Shown in pieces: positions 5,942 to 9,641 of a DNA stretch of 9,641 nucleotides. Origin of the DNA: Phototrophicales bacterium. GTDB taxonomy: Bacteria; Chloroflexota; Anaerolineae; Aggregatilineales; Phototrophicaceae. Below the pieces are notes generated by a model, which had not been told where the DNA came from, made no database searches, and worked only from the letters and a program-made list of their open reading frames with translations. The stretch lies in contig PGTJ01000076.1 of NCBI GenBank assembly GCA_002794515.1, positions 1-9,641 on the forward strand. Direction: 5' to 3'. Every line of letters begins with the position of its first letter. Position 1 is the first letter of the stretch. The translations under genes were made by a program, and so were the position numbers.

Positions 5942-6739
5942 TTATGGCATGTGTTCCAGATAGATGGTATAGCGTAGGGTCGTCCCACGAATTTTTGGGG
6001 TGAGGTCGAGGCTGAATGATGTATCATCGGCATCCGATAGTTGTGGAATTTCTAATACGCGATAACCCGCCACATGGTCATAGGCATCATATAGGGTGAT
6101 AATCATCCGCACCCCACCACTTGGTGCTTGACCACGGATTAATTTGCCAGTCACTTGATAATGATTATCGGCTTGTCGATTTTGTATATCTGCCATGACA
6201 TAATCGGGGGGTGTGATGGCTTGTGGCAATGGCGTGAATTTGATGACCGATACACGCACCGCGCCATACTCATCTGCCGATTGCGGAAATTGAATATGAT
6301 ATGGAGCAGAGCCACGCGGTGGCAAATTATGCTGGAGCAAAGCAGTGGTTTGTGATGTAAGCAATGCCCCATGATGATTGAATAACTCCACCAGCACCTG
6401 AATATCTTTGAATGCCGCAGGATGCGGATTTTGTACCAATCCCAAACACACCATCCCTGTGATGTCATCTTCATAACAAATGGGGCTGGGGGTGTTCAGA
6501 ATGATATTATCTTCTTTGGTCAACACCCACGGTGGTGTGGCGCTGGGCAACGGGAATGCCGTTGGAAGTCCGATTGGTGTAGCCGTAACGGCTTGTGAGA
6601 GATGAACGGTCAATGTAATCGGTGGCATGAGAATAGCGGTGGCATCTGAGGGTAACAAATGCCCTGTACAACTCACAAGGAGTAAACCGATGATGAAAAA
6701 CAGCAATATCAAACGCCAATCTATCGCTATTATTGGCAT
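5942..6739 (-). CDS. Exported lipoprotein with two FxLYD-like domains
   Basis: A 265-residue protein with a lipoprotein signal: a hydrophobic stretch at 10-22 and a lipobox LVSC with the lipidated cysteine at C24. A Pro/Thr-rich linker (about 30-75) would hold the rest away from the membrane. The first folded part (about 87-168) has GLVQNPHPAAFKDIQVLVELF, then a Pro-rich turn and a strand pair, which fits an FxLYD-type beta sandwich. The second (about 193-262), with YQVTGKLIRG and VRMIITLYD, looks like another copy. No catalytic motif is seen. The ATG has a GAGGGA about 6 bases upstream. It is the first gene of a leftward pair with the PPC-like protein, so both probably act at the cell surface. 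The FxLYD label is by pattern only. Confidence 0.8.
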   Translation of the reverse strand: MPIIAIDWRLILLFFIIGLLLVSCTGHLLPSDATAILMPPITLTVHLSQAVTATPIGLPTAFPLPSATPPWVLTKEDNIILNTPSPICYEDDITGMVCLGLVQNPHPAAFKDIQVLVELFNHHGALLTSQTTALLQHNLPPRGSAPYHIQFPQSADEYGAVRVSVIKFTPLPQAITPPDYVMADIQNRQADNHYQVTGKLIRGQAPSGGVRMIITLYDAYDHVAGYRVLEIPQLSDADDTSFSLDLTPKIRGTTLRYTIYLEHMP

Positions 6740-6782
6740 TGTTTATCCCTCAATATCCCAATTGCTGGGTTCGTTATCCAAC

Positions 6783-6788
6783 ATTATA
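6783..6788 (-). promoter_or_regulatory. -10 box for the lipoprotein/PPC-like gene pair
   Basis: A perfect TATAAT on the minus strand, 43 bases before the lipoprotein ATG. The -35 region does not match consensus at 16-18 bases spacing, so an activator or a weak promoter is possible. Confidence 0.45.
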
Positions 6789-6801
6789 ACGCAAATCGTG
6801 T

Positions 6802-6829
6802 TTGATTGCGCCCCAAAAGGTGGTAAATT
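6802..6829 (+). promoter_or_regulatory. Weak promoter candidate for cinA
   Basis: TTGATT (6802-6807), a 16-base spacer, and TAAATT (6824-6829), each 4 of 6 to consensus. It is the best plus-strand match in the divergent spacer, but it is weak. Confidence 0.28.
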
Positions 6830-6858
6830 CATAAAAATTGCCGAATTTATCTTCAAGA

Positions 6859-6863
6859 AAGGA
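6859..6863 (+). promoter_or_regulatory. Ribosome binding site deciding the cinA start
   Basis: AAGGA lies 8 bases before the ATG at 6872. It overlaps the in-frame ATG at 6863, which therefore cannot be the start it serves. Confidence 0.6.
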
Positions 6864-6871
6864 TGCTACTC

Positions 6872-7357
6872 ATGCCAGATTTGCTCGAAAGTGTAGTAGG
6901 GAGGATGTTATCAGACCAAAAATTGACTATTTGCACCGCCGAATCGTGTACGGGCGGGTTGGTGGGGCATCGATTGACGAATATCGCGGGCAGTTCTGCT
7001 TATGTCATGGGTGGTATTATTGCCTATTCTAATTTGGTCAAACAGCAGGTGCTGGGTGTATCGGAATCAACGCTCATCCGATATGGCGCAGTGAGCGAGC
7101 AAACGGCTCTGGAAATGGCTATCGGTGCTTTACGGGTGATTGGTGCAGACATCGCCGTGAGCATCACTGGCATCGCAGGACCAGGCGGTGGCACAGCAGA
7201 AAAGCCTGTCGGGCTGACGTATATCGGTTTAGCCGATAAAGACGGCATTTACCAAGTCGAGCGTTATATCTGGCAATCGGATCGGGAAGGCAATAAACAT
7301 GCTAGTGCAGAGGCGGCATTGCGATTAATCATGACCTATTTGCAGGGCAAAATTTGA
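6872..7357 (+). CDS. CinA C-terminal-type nicotinamide-nucleotide amidase (PncC family)
   Basis: A 161-residue protein equal to the C-terminal domain of CinA alone, the usual form of PncC. Visible family motifs are TAESCTGGL (22-30) with the conserved Ser25, SSAYVMGGIIAYSN (41-54), YGAVSEQTALEMAIGA (71-86), and the loop SITGIAGPGGGTAEKPVG (97-114). The family deamidates nicotinamide mononucleotide to nicotinate mononucleotide in the cytoplasm, recycling a by-product of NAD-dependent DNA ligase and other reactions. No key motif is missing. The ATG at 6872 is preferred over the in-frame ATG at 6863. lexA follows 97 bases on with its own promoter, whose -35 box overlaps the stop codon of this gene. 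Many bacteria place cinA-type genes beside recA; here the neighbour is lexA. Confidence 0.93.
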   Translation: MPDLLESVVGRMLSDQKLTICTAESCTGGLVGHRLTNIAGSSAYVMGGIIAYSNLVKQQVLGVSESTLIRYGAVSEQTALEMAIGALRVIGADIAVSITGIAGPGGGTAEKPVGLTYIGLADKDGIYQVERYIWQSDREGNKHASAEAALRLIMTYLQGKI

Positions 7358-7383
7358 CACTGAACTTATGTTTGGGTTACAAT
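7354..7383 (+). promoter_or_regulatory. lexA promoter
   Basis: A perfect TTGACA -35 box (7354-7359) overlapping the cinA stop codon, an 18-base spacer, and a TACAAT -10 box (7378-7383, 5 of 6). The start would be near 7390, about 65 bases before lexA. Confidence 0.7.
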
Positions 7384-7386
7384 ATA

Positions 7387-7411
7387 GAACAATCATTCCG
7401 AACATGGTTAT
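7387..7411 (+). promoter_or_regulatory. Candidate LexA operators at the lexA promoter
   Basis: Two GAAC half-sites occur 13 bases apart: GAAC-AATC-ATTC (7387-7398, 7 of 8 fixed bases of GAAC-N4-GTTC) and GAAC-ATGG-TTAT (7400-7411, weaker). They sit directly after the -10 box across the expected start, where a repressor would block transcription. GAAC-N4-GTTC is the Gram-positive type SOS box. Its use in this organism is assumed. Confidence 0.4.
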
Positions 7412-7415
7412 TTTG

Positions 7416-7430
7416 TCACCTATAGGGTGA
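7416..7430 (+). repeat. Inverted repeat in the lexA leader
   Basis: TCACC and GGTGA flank a five-base centre, all within the expected 5' leader and 24 bases before the start codon. It could be a small RNA hairpin or a further protein site. Confidence 0.35.
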
Positions 7431-7454
7431 TTGAGTGGATAAAGGATAAACCTC

Positions 7455-8120
7455 ATGAAAGAGTTTGAAAAATTATCGGAACGGCAACGCAACATTTTGT
7501 ATTTTATGGATCAATACATGACGGAGCATGGTTTTCCGCCAACTATCCGTGATATCGGGGCGGCGACCAAAATTGATTCGACATCGGTGGTCAATTATAA
7601 CCTGAATAAATTGGTCGAGGCGGGCTTTTTGGAACGTGTCGCATCAAAATCACGCGGGTTACGTTTGGTAAAACCGATCCCCAATGGGCGCAATGTGATG
7701 GTACGGAGCAGTGATACGCTCTTGCGCGTGCCACATATTGGCACAATCATCGCCGGGCAACCAGTGAGCATCGATGTCGACATTGACCCCGATAACGCCG
7801 TAGAAGTGCCACAAACATGGCTGAATGGTGTAGACCCCAACGAAGTGTATGCCCTCACCGTTCATGGCGATTCGATGATCGATGCCATGATACAAGAAGG
7901 CGATTTGGTCATCCTGCGAAAGACGACCACCGCCAGAAATGGTGATATGGTGGCGGTGTGGTTAGATGAACGCAACGAGACCACGCTGAAATATTTTTAT
8001 GATGAAGGCTCGCGCATTCGCCTGCAACCTGCCAACCCCACGATGGGTCCGATTTTTGTCGATTACCGTCATTGTCAAGTACAAGGTAAGGTTCTCTCGG
8101 TCATGCGCCGTCTAAAATAA
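7455..8120 (+). CDS. lexA: LexA SOS repressor and autoprotease
   Basis: A 221-residue repressor. The N-terminal winged helix includes LSERQRNILYFM (7-18), PPTIRDIG (28-35), and the recognition region DSTSVVNYNLNKLVEAGFLER (41-61). The C-terminal S24 protease domain has the cleavage site A100-G101 in TIIAGQPV, nucleophile S140 in VHGDSM, and base K179 in TTLKYFY. All match the E. coli A84-G85, S119 and K156 set. It is slightly longer than E. coli LexA, mainly in the linker region between domains. LexA represses DNA-damage genes until activated RecA triggers its self-cleavage. AAGGA lies 8 bases before the ATG. GAAC half-sites at the promoter suggest autoregulation. A strong hairpin terminator follows the gene. 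Confidence 0.96.
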   Translation: MKEFEKLSERQRNILYFMDQYMTEHGFPPTIRDIGAATKIDSTSVVNYNLNKLVEAGFLERVASKSRGLRLVKPIPNGRNVMVRSSDTLLRVPHIGTIIAGQPVSIDVDIDPDNAVEVPQTWLNGVDPNEVYALTVHGDSMIDAMIQEGDLVILRKTTTARNGDMVAVWLDERNETTLKYFYDEGSRIRLQPANPTMGPIFVDYRHCQVQGKVLSVMRRLK

Positions 8121-8135
8121 AGAACGATATAACAG

Positions 8136-8164
8136 GGGCGAGGTATGATATTCTCGCCCTTTGC
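8136..8164 (+). terminator. Intrinsic terminator after lexA
   Basis: GGGCGAG (8136-8142) and CTCGCCC (8153-8159) form a perfect 7-base GC-rich stem with a 10-base loop, followed by a short T-rich tail. It lies 15 bases past the lexA stop. Confidence 0.68.
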
Positions 8165-8165
8165 A

Positions 8166-8183
8166 TTTAGACATGTTTAGACA
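8166..8183 (+). repeat. Tandem TTTAGACA direct repeat before the redoxin gene
   Basis: TTTAGACA occurs at 8166-8173 and again at 8176-8183, a period of 10 bases (one helical turn). It lies between the lexA terminator and the redoxin ribosome binding site, where a regulator could bind. No clear promoter boxes are seen here. Confidence 0.4.
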
Positions 8184-8197
8184 CAGGAGCAATTTTC

Positions 8198-8665
8198 ATG
8201 ACCCAAGAATATGGTCTGCCCATTGGGATGATTATACCCGCTTTTACTGCCCCAGATGATGAAGAAAAAATACACCATCTACACAATTTGATGGGCGAAA
8301 ATGGTCTAATTTTATCGTTTGTATATGGCACATGGTGTGCAACCTGTGTTCAGGCATTACACGCATTGGCACGATATGCCCCACAAGTAAAAAAAGAGGG
8401 CTTTAACATGGCGGCAGTTCTGATAGACGACCCGCGAGATATTCACACCTTCAAGATTAGCTCACCCATCCCTATCCAATTTCCGTTATTAGCCGATAAA
8501 GATGAGCAAATTCATCAGTTATATCAAGCGGATTCGTCAAAGGTCTATATGGTCATTGACCAAAACTTTGTTTTGCGTCATAAATTCATTGACTTCGATG
8601 GCACTCAAAAACCCACCTTACCCATGCTCTTGGCGGCGGCACGAGATGTCATCCGCATGAATTAA
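8198..8665 (+). CDS. Thioredoxin-fold protein, redoxin/AhpC-TSA-like
   Basis: A 155-residue protein of the thioredoxin superfamily. The N-terminal part GLPIGMIIPAFTAPD (6-20) is the lead-in typical of redoxins. FVYGTWCATCVQAL (41-54) holds a CxxC pair, C47 and C50, in the right place after the first long strand. The strand AAVLIDDPRD (72-81) and VYMVIDQNFVLRHKF (116-130) follow. The usual cis-proline before the last long strand (often seen as P-x-x-F-x-ID) is absent: the protein reads SSKVYMVID. There is no signal peptide, so it should be cytoplasmic. An AGGAG lies 8 bases before the ATG. Likely a thiol reductase or peroxiredoxin-like protein; the partner is unknown. The TauE-type permease gene begins 41 bases after it. 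Confidence 0.83.
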   Translation: MTQEYGLPIGMIIPAFTAPDDEEKIHHLHNLMGENGLILSFVYGTWCATCVQALHALARYAPQVKKEGFNMAAVLIDDPRDIHTFKISSPIPIQFPLLADKDEQIHQLYQADSSKVYMVIDQNFVLRHKFIDFDGTQKPTLPMLLAAARDVIRMN

Positions 8666-8706
8666 TTTTATCGGCGCACCTTCCTTATCCATTTAAGGAG
8701 AAATTT

Positions 8707-9510
8707 ATGCCCACAGCATGGTTTGGACTGCTCATTGTCGGGATTGTTGCGGGAATACTCTCTGGCATGTTTGGCATTGGTGGTGGTGTGGTCATCGTAC
8801 CTGCGCTCATCTTGTTTTTGGGATTCACCATCACCCAAGCCACCAGCACCTCACTCGCCGCCTTGCTCATGCCTGTGGCGATATTCGCCGTGTTGCAATA
8901 TTATCGACAAAAGTTAATCGATATTCGTGGGGCGGCGTTGATTGCCCTGGGGTTATTGATAACAACATGGGTTGGGGCAGATTTAGCCATTCAATTAGAT
9001 AAAAAAGCCTTGCAAACCATTTATGGGATATTTTTGCTATATATGAGTTGGCGGTTTATCGAACCCCGTCAGCTTTATTTTGCCTGGCAAGCGAAAAAGA
9101 ATGGCACTCCCCCACCCCAAACCAAAGTCAGCACGACCGATATCACACCAACCGTATCGCCCCTTGTGCCACTTGTCATCGGCTTGGTGGCAGGTGTGGC
9201 ATCGGGGATGTTCGGCATTGGTGGTGGCGCAGTGATTGTGCCTGCGCTGGTGGGCTTTTTTAATTATGACCAAAAATTGGCAGTCGGCACATCATTGGCG
9301 GCATTATTATTGCCCGTCGGCTTGCCAGGGGTGTTGCGCTATGGAGCAGAAGGCTTACTCGATATTCCTGTAGCCGTTTTGGTGGCGGTGGGTTTGGTCA
9401 TCGGCGCATTTTTTGGCGCACGCATCGCACTTGGATTGCCCTCAAAAACGGTGAAGCAATTATATGGCATATTTTTGGTGTTTGTGGCATTCCGCTTCAT
9501 CTTCGGTTGA
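8707..9510 (+). CDS. TauE/SafE (DUF81) family membrane transporter
   Basis: A 267-residue inner-membrane protein with the internal duplication of this family. The first half has SGMFGIGGGVVIVPAL (19-34) and LAALLMPVA (50-58). The second half repeats it as SGMFGIGGGAVIVPAL (166-181) and LAALLLPVG (197-205). A polar, Pro/Gln-rich linker (about 120-150) joins them. Eight or so membrane segments are expected. The family exports sulfite, sulfoacetate and related organosulfonates or other anions, but members differ and the substrate cannot be read here. AAGGAG lies 6 bases before the ATG, a strong site. With the thiol-fold gene 41 bases upstream and in the same direction, they probably form one transcript. 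Confidence 0.93.
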   Translation: MPTAWFGLLIVGIVAGILSGMFGIGGGVVIVPALILFLGFTITQATSTSLAALLMPVAIFAVLQYYRQKLIDIRGAALIALGLLITTWVGADLAIQLDKKALQTIYGIFLLYMSWRFIEPRQLYFAWQAKKNGTPPPQTKVSTTDITPTVSPLVPLVIGLVAGVASGMFGIGGGAVIVPALVGFFNYDQKLAVGTSLAALLLPVGLPGVLRYGAEGLLDIPVAVLVAVGLVIGAFFGARIALGLPSKTVKQLYGIFLVFVAFRFIFG

Positions 9511-9550
9511 TATTTATAACATAAAAGCATTAATATTCTCAAACCTAATC

Positions 9551-9567
9551 TTGTCAATTTTTGACAA
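9551..9567. repeat. 17-base perfect inverted repeat downstream of the TauE gene
   Basis: TTGTCAA and TTGACAA around a TTT centre. No T-run follows on the plus strand, so it is a poor terminator. It lies about 25 bases before a possible gene start at 9593, which suggests an operator. It also contains a TTGACA box, but no -10 box at normal spacing follows. Confidence 0.45.
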
Positions 9568-9592
9568 TCGACAACCGCTAATCTGGAGTATG

Positions 9593-9641
9593 ATGAAGGG
9601 AGTGATAAATCTTTCGTCATATTTGTGGATTATTTGGTTAT
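9593..9641 (+). CDS. Possible start of a further gene, cut by the window edge
   Basis: An ATG at 9593 opens a frame that stays open to the end of the window (16 codons). It reads MKGVINLSSYLWIIWL, a hydrophobic start like a membrane or signal segment. GGAG lies 4 bases upstream, slightly close. Too little is visible for a function, and it may be chance. Confidence 0.3.
   Translation, partial: MKGVINLSSYLWIIWL

Noticed and set aside
9561..9594. TTGACA with TATGAT as a promoter near the right edge.
   Set aside because: The spacer is 22 bases, too long for a standard sigma-70 promoter.

Overview
This window looks like a chromosomal stretch from a free-living bacterium of moderate GC content. 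The mix of secreted repeat proteins (PPC-like and FxLYD-like domains), a LexA-type repressor with GAAC half-sites near its promoter, and a solo TnpB element would fit Chloroflexota. That assignment is an inference from gene content and style, not a demonstrated identity. No rRNA, tRNA or CRISPR array is visible, and no gene-free stretch exceeds about 150 bases.

Layout. The left two thirds (1-6739) is read on the minus strand. From its upstream end it holds a lipoprotein gene and a secreted four-repeat PPC-like protein gene (21 bases apart), an IS200/IS605-type element carrying only tnpB (about 3033-4338), a small unknown gene, deoC, and then a glycosyltransferase pair. The pair is a soluble GT2 of the dolichyl/polyprenyl-phosphate sugar synthase type and, 9 bases on, a large GT-C-like membrane protein cut by the left edge of the window. 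The right third (6872-9510) is read on the plus strand: a CinA C-terminal-type amidase, lexA, a terminator, a thioredoxin-fold protein, and a TauE/SafE-type permease. The two blocks diverge from the 6740-6871 spacer.

How the genes may work together. The GT2 enzyme could charge a polyprenyl phosphate with sugar, and the membrane protein could use that lipid-linked donor outside the membrane. The lipoprotein and PPC-like protein form an exported cell-envelope pair. cinA and lexA are adjacent, with a good sigma-70-like promoter for lexA starting at the cinA stop codon and GAAC-type half-sites just downstream of it, which suggests SOS autoregulation. The redoxin and the TauE-type permease are close and co-directional, suggesting a thiol or sulfur-compound role.

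The most informative structure is the mobile element. TnpB keeps all RuvC catalytic residues and its zinc-finger cysteines. Both ends carry related imperfect hairpins. Each hairpin is preceded by a tetranucleotide (AAAG on the left, GAAG on the right) that matches predicted cleavage sites (TTAC and TCAC) in the way known for ISHp608-type elements. This sets the element ends to the base and predicts the omega-RNA guide, its TAM and the empty target site. No tnpA is present, so mobility would need a transposase supplied in trans.
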